Shown: piece by piece, positions 18,063 through 26,163 of the stretch
Layout: each line of letters begins with the position of its first letter
How positions within the stretch are numbered: the first letter of the stretch is position 1
From: Lysinibacillus louembei
GTDB taxonomy: Bacteria > Bacillota > Bacilli > Bacillales_A > Planococcaceae
Direction of reading: 5' to 3'
Length of the DNA stretch: 64,000 bases
Assembly (NCBI RefSeq): GCF_033880585.1
Contig: NZ_CP137624.1
Span: 1,914,001-1,978,000 of the forward strand
Position numbers and translations under genes: made by a program
The notes under the pieces: generated by a model
Database searches by the model: none
The model's input: only the letters and a program-made list of their open reading frames with translations
What the model was told of the DNA's origin: nothing

Positions 18063-18073
18063 AGCCTGCTAAA

Positions 18074-18112
18074 AAACAACAGCCGTCTAAAAGTAAACGG
18101 CTGTTGTTTTTA
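18074..18112. terminator. Bidirectional terminator between the glycine-zipper gene and yhzD
   Basis: AACAACAGCCGT and ACGGCTGTTGTT arms with flanking A- and T-runs; serves two converging genes. Confidence 0.92.
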
Positions 18113-18295
18113 TACGTGAAATAAAATAAGCTTTCCTGCACTATTTACAAGGCGATGCGTTTTTTCTGCTACACCTTTTTCTTCAATTTGTTTTTGGCCC
18201 TCAGTTTTTGCTGCCTCATCATTGGCAAATGTCCATACTTCATCAAACAATGTTTCCCCTGTTTTTTCAAATGCTGTGAAGCGATAGTTTTCCAT
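18110..18295 (-). CDS. yhzD: YhzD-like small protein
   Basis: 61 residues, soluble, MENYRFTAFEKTGETLFDEV at the start and a beta-rich C-terminus (THRLVNSAGKLILFHV). Its size and its place next to yhaM match B. subtilis YhzD; function unknown. ATG start with AAGGTGGGG upstream. A FadR-like palindrome lies 37-54 bases before the start codon, an unexpected regulatory link. Confidence 0.7.
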   Translation of the reverse strand: MENYRFTAFEKTGETLFDEVWTFANDEAAKTEGQKQIEEKGVAEKTHRLVNSAGKLILFHV

Positions 18296-18331
18296 AGATT
18301 CCCCACCTTTTATGTAAATCTAACTATATTA

Positions 18332-18349
18332 TGAATGAACATTCATTTT
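18332..18349 (-). promoter_or_regulatory. FadR-like palindrome before yhzD
   Basis: TGAATGAACATTCATTTT shares TGAATG-N5-TCATT with the sites before the crotonase (15369) and lcfB (48636). It could also be a site for another TetR-family regulator. Confidence 0.45.
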
Positions 18350-18475
18350 ATGTCTATTATTTTCTTTGAATTCGCCATATTATTGACAATTTGTGAGATG
18401 ATTATAGTAAATCATGGTACAATAATAGTAAAGAAATCGTGCTGTAGACGATGAATGTAAAGGAGTGATTTCGTA

Positions 18476-19411
18476 GTGGAAGGAATTACGAAGCTTCAAG
18501 TTGGGGAGCCAGTAGACCAATTTTTATTAATTAAACAAGCTACAAAAGGTGTGACAACAGTAGGGAAACCTTTTATGTCGCTTATTTTACAAGATAAAAG
18601 CGGTGATATTGAGGCAAAGCTATGGGATACAAATGAAGAGCATGAAAATATGTATAAAGCGGAAACGATTGTGCGCGTTGGGGGAGAAATCCATGATTAT
18701 CGTGGGAAAAATCAGCTGCGCATAAAGCAAATTCGCGTAGCACGACCAGAGGAAGGCATCCAAGTGAGCGATTTAGTGCCATCGTCAGCTATCCCAAAAG
18801 AGAAGCTAATGGAGGAAATGACGCAGTTTTTCTTTGAAATTAAAAATCCTAATATTTCGCGCATTACACGCTTCTTAATTAAAAAGCATCAGCCTAGCAT
18901 CCTTGTGCAACCAGCGGCGACGAAAAATCACCATGATTATGTATCAGGCTTACTTGACCATGTCGTATCAATGCTACGCTTAGGCAAGGCAATCGCTGAA
19001 TTATATCCATCTTTAAATACAGATTTATTGTATGCAGGGATCATTTTGCACGATATCGGAAAAGTAGTGGAATTAACAGGTCCAATTGCTACAGCCTACA
19101 CAATTGAAGGCAATTTGCTTGGTCATATTACGATTATGGTTAATGAAATTGGGCAGGCAGCCACGGAGCTAGGAATTGAAGGCGAAGAGGTTATGCTGCT
19201 GCAACATCTTGTGTTATCGCACCATGGTAAAGAGGAGTGGGGCAGTCCGAAAAAGCCAATGATTCAAGAAGCGGAAATTTTACATTATATTGATAATATC
19301 GATGCGAAAATGAATATGTTAAAACGTGCATTAGATAAAACGAAGCCAGGTGAATTTACAGAGCGTCTATTCCCATTAGACAATCGCTCGTTTTATAAGC
19401 CGACAATTTAA
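18476..19411 (+). CDS. yhaM: 3'-5' exoribonuclease YhaM
   Basis: 311 residues, close to the 314 of B. subtilis YhaM. An N-terminal OB-fold (residues about 15-105, with [14 protein letters not shown] and [12 protein letters not shown]) precedes an HD domain holding HDIGK near residues 192-196 and the later [12 protein letters not shown] metal ligands. It degrades RNA from the 3' end. GTG start with AAGGAG upstream. In this window, as in B. subtilis, it begins the yha-type block before prsA and scoC. Terminator directly after the stop. Confidence 0.95.
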   Translation: MEGITKLQVGEPVDQFLLIKQATKGVTTVGKPFMSLILQDKSGDIEAKLWDTNEEHENMYKAETIVRVGGEIHDYRGKNQLRIKQIRVARPEEGIQVSDLVPSSAIPKEKLMEEMTQFFFEIKNPNISRITRFLIKKHQPSILVQPAATKNHHDYVSGLLDHVVSMLRLGKAIAELYPSLNTDLLYAGIILHDIGKVVELTGPIATAYTIEGNLLGHITIMVNEIGQAATELGIEGEEVMLLQHLVLSHHGKEEWGSPKKPMIQEAEILHYIDNIDAKMNMLKRALDKTKPGEFTERLFPLDNRSFYKPTI

Positions 19412-19451
19412 GAAATGGCTGTTGGAAATTTCCAACAGCCATTTTGTATTT
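19412..19451 (+). terminator. Terminator after yhaM
   Basis: AAATGGCTGTTGGAAA and TTTCCAACAGCCATTT arms, then TGTATTTT. Confidence 0.92.
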
Positions 19452-19542
19452 TAAAAGTAACGATTCGCACGTAAGATAAGCGGATTCGCCCATCGAGCAT
19501 GGGAAATCGCTCAATGAACATCCAAATTCACCCAACCAAACT

Positions 19543-19570
19543 AAAAACAAGAGTATGCCTCTGTTTTTAA
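19543..19570 (-). terminator. Candidate terminator after serC
   Basis: On the minus strand AAAAACAGAG and CTCTTGTTTTT (one mismatch) enclose GCATA just after the serC stop. Confidence 0.5.
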
Positions 19571-19571
19571 T

Positions 19572-20663
19572 TTATTGCTTCGCCTGAAACGCAACCATAA
19601 AGTCTGCTAATGCTTTGCATGTTTCATACGGTACGGCGTTGTATGTTGAGGCGCGACAGCCACCAACTGAGCGGTGTCCGTTTAAGCCAACAAAGCCTGC
19701 TGCCTTTGCTTCAGCTAAAAATTGCTTTTCCAGCTCTTCATCTGCTAGGCGGAATGTGATATTCATAAGGGAGCGGCTATCTTTTTCCGCATGCCCTACA
19801 TAGAAGCCATTTGAGTTATCAATTGCATCATAAATAAGCTTTGCTTTTGCTTGATTATGCTCTGCAACCTTTTCTAAGCCACCTTGCTGTTCTACCCATT
19901 TTAATACTTCACCTAACATATAAATGCCGAATGTTGGTGGTGTATTGTATAGAGAATTATTTTTTGTAAATGTTGTGTATTTCAGCATTGTCGGGATGTT
20001 CGTATTCGCCTTTTCTAGCAAATCTTTGCGAATAATGACAACCGTTACGCCTGAAGGTCCTAAATTTTTTTGGGCACCGGCATAAATAAGTCCAAATTTA
20101 CTAATGTCGATAGGTGTTGATAAAATATCGCTCGACATATCAGCAATGAGTGGTGCCACTGTTGTCGGGAATTCCTTCCACTGTGTGCCGTAAATTGTGT
20201 TATTTGTTGTAATGTGTACGTATGCTGATGCATCATTTAAATTTAATTCATCCAAGGTAGGGATGTGTTTATAATGATTATCCTTTGTTGAGGCCGCAAC
20301 AACAGGTGTGCCAAATAATTTTGCTTCCTCTAAAGCCTTTTCAGACCATACGCCTGTTAAAATATAGTCCGCTTGGCCATCTTGCTGTAGAAAATTCATC
20401 GGTATCATTGAAAATTGCAAGCTTGCACCACCTTGTAAAAAGATGATGTCATAATTGTCAGGTACAGCGTAAATTGTACGTAAGCGTTCGATTGCCTCAT
20501 TATGTACTTGCTCAAAGTCTTTACTGCGATGGCTAAGCTCCATAATCGACATGCCTGTGCCGTTGAAATTAACTAATTGTTCTTGAGCTGCTTGAAGCAC
20601 CTCTAAAGGTAAAGCAGAAGGCCCAGCATTGAAATTAAATGCACGTTGATTTGTTGAATTCAA
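19572..20663 (-). CDS. serC: Phosphoserine aminotransferase
   Basis: 363 residues; makes O-phosphoserine from 3-phosphohydroxypyruvate, the step after SerA. Seen are the N-terminal FNAGPSALP, the GTGMSIMELSHRS segment, the phosphate-binding GGASLQF, and the PLP-lysine site in YAGAQKNLGPSG. The C-terminus has NGHRSVGGCRASTYNAVP, also family-typical. TTG at 20663 is chosen because AAAGGAG lies nine bases upstream and the length then matches B. subtilis SerC; upstream ATG codons in frame would add an unusual 15-residue extension. No T-box is visible in front, unlike serA. Confidence 0.95.
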   Translation of the reverse strand: MNSTNQRAFNFNAGPSALPLEVLQAAQEQLVNFNGTGMSIMELSHRSKDFEQVHNEAIERLRTIYAVPDNYDIIFLQGGASLQFSMIPMNFLQQDGQADYILTGVWSEKALEEAKLFGTPVVAASTKDNHYKHIPTLDELNLNDASAYVHITTNNTIYGTQWKEFPTTVAPLIADMSSDILSTPIDISKFGLIYAGAQKNLGPSGVTVVIIRKDLLEKANTNIPTMLKYTTFTKNNSLYNTPPTFGIYMLGEVLKWVEQQGGLEKVAEHNQAKAKLIYDAIDNSNGFYVGHAEKDSRSLMNITFRLADEELEKQFLAEAKAAGFVGLNGHRSVGGCRASTYNAVPYETCKALADFMVAFQAKQ

Positions 20664-20886
20664 ATGGAAACACTCCTTTTCTAGTGTGAATATAACTATA
20701 TAATACACTGTTCTTTTATTATTATGGAAAAATTCTTAAAATTCCTTCTATAAAAAGTAGAAAAGAGTAATTTTTTTATGTAAAACACGAATATTTTGAC
20801 ACGAATAAGACTGAATATTTGTCTTAAGCTTGAATTTAATGTGGGAATATGCCAGTATAGAGGGGATTAGTAAAGGAGGAGTTTTA

Positions 20887-21225
20887 ATGGAAAATTTACC
20901 AAATTGCCCACAATGTAACTCGGCGTATACATATGAAGATGGGGCGATGTATGTTTGTCCAGAATGTGCATATGAATGGTCTACGACAGAGGAAGCATCT
21001 GTAGAGGAAGGGCTAGTTGTACGTGACGCAAACGGCAATTTATTAGCAGATGGTGATACTGTAACAGTTATTAAAGACTTAAAAGTAAAAGGAAGCTCCT
21101 CTACATTAAAGATTGGAACACGTGTGAAAAACATCCGTTTAGTAGAAGGTGACCATAATATCGATTGTAAAATTGATGGCTTCGGCGCAATGAAATTAAA
21201 ATCTGAATTTGTTAAGAAAAACTAA
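20887..21225 (+). CDS. yjdM: YjdM/PhnA-type zinc-ribbon protein
   Basis: 112 residues. A four-cysteine zinc ribbon opens the protein ([13 protein letters not shown]...CPECAYEW), followed by the PhnA domain with [26 protein letters not shown] and [25 protein letters not shown] in pieces. Once linked to phosphonate use in E. coli, the family's real role is unsettled. ATG with AAAGGAGG is the clear start; upstream in-frame codons lack a ribosome site. It lies between serC and an inserted IS element. Confidence 0.9.
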   Translation: MENLPNCPQCNSAYTYEDGAMYVCPECAYEWSTTEEASVEEGLVVRDANGNLLADGDTVTVIKDLKVKGSSSTLKIGTRVKNIRLVEGDHNIDCKIDGFGAMKLKSEFVKKN

Positions 21226-21233
21226 AATAAAAA

Positions 21234-21271
21234 AGGGGGCGCCCGAAAAGTCATTTGGGGACGCTCCTTTT
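21234..21271 (+). terminator. Terminator after yjdM
   Basis: GGGGGCGCCC... and ...GGGGACGCTCC arms with imperfect pairing, followed by TTTTG. Weak to moderate. Confidence 0.5.
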
Positions 21272-21417
21272 GCGACGAGGATGGTAACAATTTGCTCCTG
21301 CGGTTACTCGTCGCAGTTAAAACCATTTGCTCCTGCGGTTACTCGTCGCAGTTAAAACCATTTGCTCCTGCGGTTACTCGTCGCAGAAAAACTCAATTGT
21401 GACCACCGCAGGAGCAC
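21271..21417. repeat. 35-bp tandem repeats with inverted copies beside the IS
   Basis: TTTGCTCCTGCGGTTACTCG begins at 21291, 21326 and 21361, an exact 35-bp period, each unit ending CGTCGCAGTTAAAACCA (the third diverges after CAG). Inverted fragments flank the array: GCGACGAG at 21272-21279 and CCGCAGGAGCA at 21406-21416. The cluster is G/C-rich and non-coding. Confidence 0.85.
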
Positions 21418-21452
21418 CATTTTAATCAAAAATTGACGGTTCAACGTCAAAT

Positions 21453-22787
21453 GTTGGGGTGAGGTAAAATTCACGTCACCCCAAATGAACCCCGATATTT
21501 TTATACTGAATGTTTAATAAGATTTTTGCTTTGAAGTGATCGAAACGCCGAAAGCCATATGCGTTGCGCTTCATCACTTTTGTTCTGTTGTTAATGCCTT
21601 CTAAAAATCCATTGGAATAAGGGAAGATAAAACTGTTCAAGATCTCTACCTGCCAGTTTCTAAAAGTTTTAATGGCCTTTAAAAACGCATGCATCTGCTT
21701 CGTTTCCACTTCCTGATAAAACACTTCTAACCGCCTTTTTACTTCTACTACATTTTCTGCTGTTGTAGCCCAGTCAAACCATTCGCAATAAGCTTCTTTC
21801 AGTTCGTATGCCTGCCGTAATTCTTCAGACATCCCCAAATAACGGTCCACATACCAGCGTTCTTTTCGGGTCAGTTTAGATGCCCGTTTATAGAGCACAT
21901 GACGCATCCGCTTACACTTCTTCCGGTCATATGCGTGCCATTCCTTCTGCACTTTTCGCCGCACCTCATCCAACGCCCAGTAGATGTACCGGCAATAGTG
22001 GAACCGGTCTGCAATGATGACGGGCCGGCTCAATGCTTTTTTGACAGCTGCTTTGAAGCTTGGATTCATGTCCATCACCACCAGCTCCACGTCCTGACCA
22101 TACTGGCGCAGATAGTCCTGAATCGTGTCTTTCCGCCGGTTGGGTAGGATATCAAGCGGCTCCCGGGTTTTTGCATCCGCAATGATCAGTTGGAATTTTC
22201 CTTCGTCTGTATCCCCTTTATATTCATCAATCGCAATGGCTTTCGGCAGGCGCACGCCTTCTGCCATCTGCGTTTTTACGGCTGACTGAAAGCGGCGGAT
22301 GATGGTGGAACTAGAGGAGCCGAGAACCTCACCGGCTTCTTTAAACGTCTTGGCTTTCACGGAGCGCACCTGTGCCACCTGATTCCATTCCTTTGTGAAG
22401 CGCTGATACCTTTCCACAAATGGAGCGCGTTCAGAGAACCTTTTTCCGCAAGAACACGCATAGCGACGCCGTCTGTAAAACAGGCAAGTCAACCGTTCAA
22501 ACCACTTCAAATGCTTGATTTTCTGCATGCGGTAATCATGGATTTTCTGTGTAGTTTCCCCGCAGTTCGGGCAGCGATGAGGCTTTTTAGGGAGAGACAC
22601 ATAAAGGCAAGTCCGCTCTCCAAGCTCCTCCACCTTCTCAATAATGACTCCTTTTAATCCAGGGATATTCATGATAAAATTCATATGCACGTCTCACCTT
22701 TCTCTTACTTGTTTCTCGACAATTCAAGTATAAAAGAAATCGGTGAGTACGTGCCTTTTTTTATCCAAATTGTGTGAACACCCCAAC
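21453..22787 (-). mobile_element. ISL3-family insertion sequence
   Basis: About 1.33 kb. The left end reads GTTGGGGTGAGG and the right end, inverted, reads GTTGGGGTGTTC, so at least nine bases of terminal inverted repeat are visible. One transposase gene fills it. I cannot see a clear 8-bp target duplication. A small palindrome TTGACG-GTTCAA-CGTCAA (21433-21450) abuts the left end. It is inserted between yjdM and prsA without disrupting a gene. Confidence 0.8.
21476..22690 (-). CDS. ISL3-family transposase
   Basis: 404 residues, apparently intact. An N-terminal zinc-finger (CPNCG near residue 40, then CSCGKRF) is followed by a helix-turn-helix region and the ISL3 DDE core: IAIDEYKG (first Asp), VVMDMNPSF (second Asp) and FLEGINNRTKVMKR (Glu) near the C-terminus, with DRFHYCRY between. 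Richer in GC codons than its neighbours, consistent with recent arrival. The predicted start is ATG-CAC-ATG close to the right terminal repeat with GGTGAG upstream. Confidence 0.92.
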   Translation of the reverse strand: MHMNFIMNIPGLKGVIIEKVEELGERTCLYVSLPKKPHRCPNCGETTQKIHDYRMQKIKHLKWFERLTCLFYRRRRYACSCGKRFSERAPFVERYQRFTKEWNQVAQVRSVKAKTFKEAGEVLGSSSSTIIRRFQSAVKTQMAEGVRLPKAIAIDEYKGDTDEGKFQLIIADAKTREPLDILPNRRKDTIQDYLRQYGQDVELVVMDMNPSFKAAVKKALSRPVIIADRFHYCRYIYWALDEVRRKVQKEWHAYDRKKCKRMRHVLYKRASKLTRKERWYVDRYLGMSEELRQAYELKEAYCEWFDWATTAENVVEVKRRLEVFYQEVETKQMHAFLKAIKTFRNWQVEILNSFIFPYSNGFLEGINNRTKVMKRNAYGFRRFDHFKAKILLNIQYKNIGVHLG

Positions 22788-22821
22788 AAATATTATAGAA
22801 CCAAATTGACTATGTAAAAAA

Positions 22822-22866
22822 GCGGAGCCGTCCAAAAAGTTCACTTTCTAGACGGCTCCTTTTTTA
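22822..22866 (-). terminator. Terminator after prsA
   Basis: GGAGCCGTC(T) and (A)GACGGCTCC arms in a longer stem flanked by A- and T-runs; can act in both directions. Confidence 0.85.
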
Positions 22867-22870
22867 TTTT

Positions 22871-23713
22871 TTATTTTACTGAATATTTATCGAAAGCACC
22901 TTTTAAGTCAGCATCTTTTACTTCAACTTTTGCCTCTTTTAAAAGTTTTGTAATAACATCATCCATGCTGAATTGTGCAAGAAGCTGTTCGCGAATTTCA
23001 TCTTTTTTCTCTTCTAATGTACCATAGTCCTCTACAGGGCGCTTTTCAGTTACTTCAATTACGTGGTAACCGAATTGTGATTGAACAGGCTCACTTAATG
23101 TATTTAATTCAAGTGCGTATGCAGCATCATTAAATTCTTTTACCATCATACCTACTGTGAACCAGCCTAAATCGCCGCCTTTTTCAGCAGAGCCATCAGA
23201 TGAAAGCTCTTTTGCTACATCAGCGAAATCCTCGCCATCGTTAATACGTTTAATTGCTTCTTTCGCTGTTTCTTCATCCGCAACTAAAATATGACGCGCA
23301 TGTAGCTCCTGGCTAGCTTGGTCATAATATTTTTGGATATCCTCATCTGCTACTTCCATTTCTTCTAATGCTTTTTGGCTTAATAAGTTGATGCGAATGT
23401 TTTCCTTTAAGCCTTCTTCAGATAAACCGTTTTGCGAAAGTAATGTTTCAAATTGCTCGCCAGCAGATTCCTTTACTGAAGCCAATTCTTTATCGATTTC
23501 TTCGTTTGTCACTTTGTATTTGTCATTTAAGATTTTTTCAACCATGATTTGCTGTAATAATTGTTCACCAGCTAAAGATTTCATTTCTTTGTAAAAATCG
23601 TCCTGTGTTAAATCCCCTACACTTGATGTAACAACTACTTCTTTCCCTGCGTTACCGCATGCTGCTAAACCTAAAGATGCAGCTAATGTTACTGCTAAAA
23701 ATGTTTTTTTCAT
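22871..23713 (-). CDS. prsA: PrsA, extracytoplasmic foldase lipoprotein
   Basis: 280 residues. Lipoprotein signal with lipobox LAAC (Cys19); then an N-terminal chaperone part, a parvulin-type PpiC domain over residues about 135-225 (ARHILVADEETAKEAI, DLGWFTVGMM, FGYHVIEVTEKR), and a C-terminal helical tail. It helps exported proteins fold on the outer face of the membrane. Length and order match B. subtilis PrsA. Monocistronic, with a terminator after the stop; upstream lies the divergent sscA gene. Confidence 0.95.
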   Translation of the reverse strand: MKKTFLAVTLAASLGLAACGNAGKEVVVTSSVGDLTQDDFYKEMKSLAGEQLLQQIMVEKILNDKYKVTNEEIDKELASVKESAGEQFETLLSQNGLSEEGLKENIRINLLSQKALEEMEVADEDIQKYYDQASQELHARHILVADEETAKEAIKRINDGEDFADVAKELSSDGSAEKGGDLGWFTVGMMVKEFNDAAYALELNTLSEPVQSQFGYHVIEVTEKRPVEDYGTLEEKKDEIREQLLAQFSMDDVITKLLKEAKVEVKDADLKGAFDKYSVK

Positions 23714-23825
23714 GTGAAATATACGCTCCTAACTTTCTTTTGAATGCAATAGTTACTATAACATAAACGTCAAAAAAACAAAATGGTTGCATGTTGAAAG
23801 TGCCTAAGATTTAAAGTGGTATGTG

Positions 23826-23834
23826 CATACGATA
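23826..23834 (+). promoter_or_regulatory. Candidate sporulation-sigma -10 element for sscA
   Basis: CATACGATA fits the -10 shape of mother-cell sigma factors (CATA-N3-TA for SigK, CATACANT for SigE). It lies 39 bases before the sscA start. The -35 part is not clear. Confidence 0.45.
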
Positions 23835-23864
23835 GATGATAGAAAGGCGAAAGGAGGGAGCACA

Positions 23865-23969
23865 ATGGGCGGTGGAGGCTATAATGGCGGCGGTTACGGC
23901 TCAGGTTTCGCGCTACTTGTTGTATTATTTATTTTATTGATCATTGTCGGTGCTGCATATCTTTATTAA
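23865..23969 (+). CDS. sscA: SscA/YjcZ-type small sporulation protein
   Basis: 34 residues: a glycine/tyrosine-rich head ([14 protein letters not shown]) and a single hydrophobic helix ending AAYLY. This is the YjcZ/SscA family of tiny spore proteins; SscA (formerly YhzE) is needed for coat assembly and germination in B. subtilis and lies near prsA there as well. ATG start with AAAGGAGGG upstream. Followed by a strong terminator. Confidence 0.88.
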   Translation: MGGGGYNGGGYGSGFALLVVLFILLIIVGAAYLY

Positions 23970-23976
23970 TTAAAAG

Positions 23977-24021
23977 GAGGACAGTAGGAGAAGGTAATCT
24001 TTTCCTACTGTCCTTTTGTTT
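23977..24021 (+). terminator. Terminator after sscA
   Basis: AGGACAGTAGGA and TCCTACTGTCCT arms extended by weaker pairs, then TTTGTTTT. It also overlaps the end of the converging small membrane gene. Confidence 0.9.
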
Positions 24022-24206
24022 TAAACAGTGAATAATACTTCCATATAAAAAGAAACTAATAAAATCGTTATAAGGACATTAATCGTACGAAAGATTTTCG
24101 GTTGCTTTTCTTCTGGAATTTCTTTGCGTATACAAAGAGCATAGGTCATGCGGTTTATTTGAAATAAATAAAATACAGAGAATAATATAATTACTACTAA
24201 TAGCAA
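24021..24206 (-). CDS. Small two-helix membrane protein
   Basis: 61 residues: a first membrane helix (LLLVVIILFSVFYLFQI), a basic/acidic loop (RKEIPEEKQPKIFR) and a second helix (INVLITILLVSFYMEVLF). The start is TTG at 24206, because AGAGGAGG lies seven bases before it; longer in-frame starts up to nine codons earlier would place that ribosome site inside the gene and have none themselves. No family recognised. It is downstream of, and in line with, the DUF3267 gene. Confidence 0.6.
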   Translation of the reverse strand: MLLVVIILFSVFYLFQINRMTYALCIRKEIPEEKQPKIFRTINVLITILLVSFYMEVLFTV

Positions 24207-24275
24207 GCCTATTCCTCCTCTCTTTCGATTCATCGTCAAGCATACCAAATATGTAACTAGTAAGACAAGTTATAG

Positions 24276-24818
24276 CTACAGTACAGATGGTATTAATATT
24301 TCGTAGCCTCTAGGCGTTTCTTCAATTAATGCATTGGCAGGTGCACGCAATAAATGCTTCGCATTGATTAAATCAATTAAACATATGCTACTATGAAAAC
24401 CTAGTAGTAGGCAAGCATAGTGTGAGTATAAAGGGAAAAATATTGCAATTGCTAAAAACAGGCTATTTAACAATAAAAAAGGTGCCAGCAATGCAAATAT
24501 ATAACGCTTTTTAGAAATTGGCTCTAGCAAGCGCATACGTAAAATAGGAACAAAGCGGAAAATTTTTTTCCAGCGAAATTTCATTTTCCCTCGATAATCG
24601 AATAATGGTATATAATGAAACGCTTTATGAAGCGGATATAACAGCAAAAAAGCAATAAAAAATAACAGCATGTATCGATCTGTATGTGGTGCGCGCAATT
24701 GTAAGCTTGTTAATACATAGGATGAGCAAAAAACAGCAACAAATGTTAGCACGGCTAATAAGGTAAGCCGTAAAATGCCATATTCAGATGCAACGTTAAT
24801 TGTTTTCCAGCAGTGCAT
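24276..24818 (-). CDS. DUF3267-like membrane protein
   Basis: 180 residues with four likely membrane segments (about 17-37, 47-65, 108-130, 134-150). The PLHKAFHYIPLF segment sits where DUF3267 proteins carry an HExxH-like motif, but here the glutamate is absent (HKAFH), so a metalloprotease activity is doubtful. Start ATG-CAC with AAGGTG upstream. A CodY-box-like AATTTACTGAAAATG lies at 24893-24907, about 75 bases upstream. Position between sscA and scoC; role unknown. Confidence 0.65.
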   Translation of the reverse strand: MHCWKTINVASEYGILRLTLLAVLTFVAVFCSSYVLTSLQLRAPHTDRYMLLFFIAFLLLYPLHKAFHYIPLFDYRGKMKFRWKKIFRFVPILRMRLLEPISKKRYIFALLAPFLLLNSLFLAIAIFFPLYSHYACLLLGFHSSICLIDLINAKHLLRAPANALIEETPRGYEILIPSVL

Positions 24819-24906
24819 AAAGCACCTTCTTTCTAATCAATAATTTCGTATCACTATTGTAAAGAAAAAGCGATAAAATAGCTATTGTTTTCAATTTACT
24901 GAAAAT

Positions 24907-24950
24907 GGGCGTGTCCAAAAAAGTATTATCTTTTTGGACACGCCCTTTAG
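24907..24950. terminator. Hairpin after scoC
   Basis: GGGCGTGTCC and GGACACGCCC arms extended by AAAAAAG/CTTTTT pairs; 16-bp stem. Follows scoC on the minus strand. Confidence 0.75.
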
Positions 24951-24962
24951 CATCTGTTCATA

Positions 24963-25520
24963 TTATTGCTGGGAAGATGAGTGCACTTGATCAAAATTAT
25001 CTTTAAAATTTTTAAATGAGCGTTCAAAAATTTGAATAAAGTCATCACCATAAATATTACGAATAACCGCCATGACATCTAAAAATTCTGGGAATCTGCC
25101 ATAAAGCTCTCGCAAAGGTAGAGAACCATCTAAAATGCAGTGTGGTGTATCATGATAATGCTCATTCATCTTCGTGATGAGCTGCGAGCCAGCTTCTGTT
25201 AATTCCACATATGTATTACGCTTATCATCATCACGTTTCGAAAATTTCAATAAGCCACGCTCTTCTAATTTTTTCGAAAAATTAAAGGCTGTAGAAACAT
25301 GCATTACGCCAAATTTCGCAACATCTGAAATCGATGCACCTTGCAAATGAAATGAAATCCATAAAATATGATGTTCATTAATATTTAAGTCGTAGGGCTT
25401 AATCCATAGCTGCCAGTCTTTTTCAACTGCCTTCCATAACGCTTTGGACAGTTGTGCCGTTCTTTGGCTATAAAGCATTGCTTCTTTAGTCGTATATACT
25501 TGTTCAGACAAAACCTTCAC
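24963..25520 (-). CDS. scoC: ScoC (Hpr), MarR-family transition-state regulator
   Basis: 185 residues with a winged helix over residues about 45-115. The core [20 protein letters not shown] and [20 protein letters not shown] are nearly the same as B. subtilis Hpr/ScoC in my memory, as is [14 protein letters not shown] near the end. ScoC represses extracellular protease and sporulation genes. The C-terminal tail is shorter than in B. subtilis (about 203 residues). GTG at 25520 is taken; a TTG three codons later, with GAAGGTG upstream, is an alternative. Neighbours yhaH, trpP and hit repeat the B. subtilis order. Confidence 0.95.
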   Translation of the reverse strand: MKVLSEQVYTTKEAMLYSQRTAQLSKALWKAVEKDWQLWIKPYDLNINEHHILWISFHLQGASISDVAKFGVMHVSTAFNFSKKLEERGLLKFSKRDDDKRNTYVELTEAGSQLITKMNEHYHDTPHCILDGSLPLRELYGRFPEFLDVMAVIRNIYGDDFIQIFERSFKNFKDNFDQVHSSSQQ

Positions 25521-25669
25521 CTTCTTCTTTCATAGCGATTTTAAAATATTATAGCAGTAAAAGAAAAAAGTTTAAAGTTTGAAAAATAAAATAATTTTGT
25601 TTATACATAAAAATAACGAAAAAGCATTAAAAATGGCATGATTTCATAGTGTGTGGTGAATCAAAATAC

Positions 25670-26050
25670 CTATTTATTTTGCTCGTCCTTTTCTGTGAAT
25701 TGGGATAAGTTTTGCTCGATTTCGCTAATAGATTTCTGTAATCCCTCGATTTCTTGTTTTAATAAAGCAGTTTCTGGCTCGATTTGCTGCTTAAAGCTTG
25801 TAATTGATTGCGATAATTCTTTTATTATTTGTGGAATATTGTTTTTTGCTTCATTTGACAAATTTACGAAAGATTGTTTAACGTTTTTCGCTTGGGTATT
25901 GACATTGCCGATTTGCCCTTTAGCATCTGTAGAGAATTTTGCGATATTTGTTCTTAATTCCTTGCCCGATTGTGGTGTAGATAAAATAGTGGCAACTGCA
26001 GCACCAATAATACCTGTAGTTAATCCAATTAAAAATGGCTTCGCTTTCAT
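25670..26050 (-). CDS. yhaH: YhaH, YtxH-like protein
   Basis: 126 residues. A short N-terminal membrane segment (FLIGLTTGIIGAAVATILS, with TPQSGKELR after it as in YtxH/GvpP-like proteins) is followed by a long charged coiled coil with heptad spacing (ITSFKQQIEPETALLKQEIE). Stress- or sporulation-linked in relatives, function unknown. ATG start with AGGAGAG upstream. Between trpP and scoC as in B. subtilis. Confidence 0.85.
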   Translation of the reverse strand: MKAKPFLIGLTTGIIGAAVATILSTPQSGKELRTNIAKFSTDAKGQIGNVNTQAKNVKQSFVNLSNEAKNNIPQIIKELSQSITSFKQQIEPETALLKQEIEGLQKSISEIEQNLSQFTEKDEQNK

Positions 26051-26125
26051 AAAAGCATCTCTCCTTTAATCAATTCATATATATATTAAACCACTACATC
26101 TAGAGATTATACAAACATTCTAATC

Positions 26126-26158
26126 AAAAAGGAGCTGTCTCATTGTGAGACAGCCCCT
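26126..26158 (-). terminator. Terminator after trpP
   Basis: On the minus strand GGGGCTGTCTCA and TGAGACAGCTCC arms around a CAA loop, then TTTTTGATT. Confidence 0.88.
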
Positions 26159-26163
26159 TGAAG

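Noticed and set aside
21440-22800. 8-bp target-site duplication flanking the IS
   Set aside because: The flanks (CGTCAAAT on the left, AAATATTA on the right) do not match well enough to claim a duplication.
24276-24818. Membrane metalloprotease from a HExxH motif
   Set aside because: The relevant place reads HKAFH, without the catalytic glutamate.
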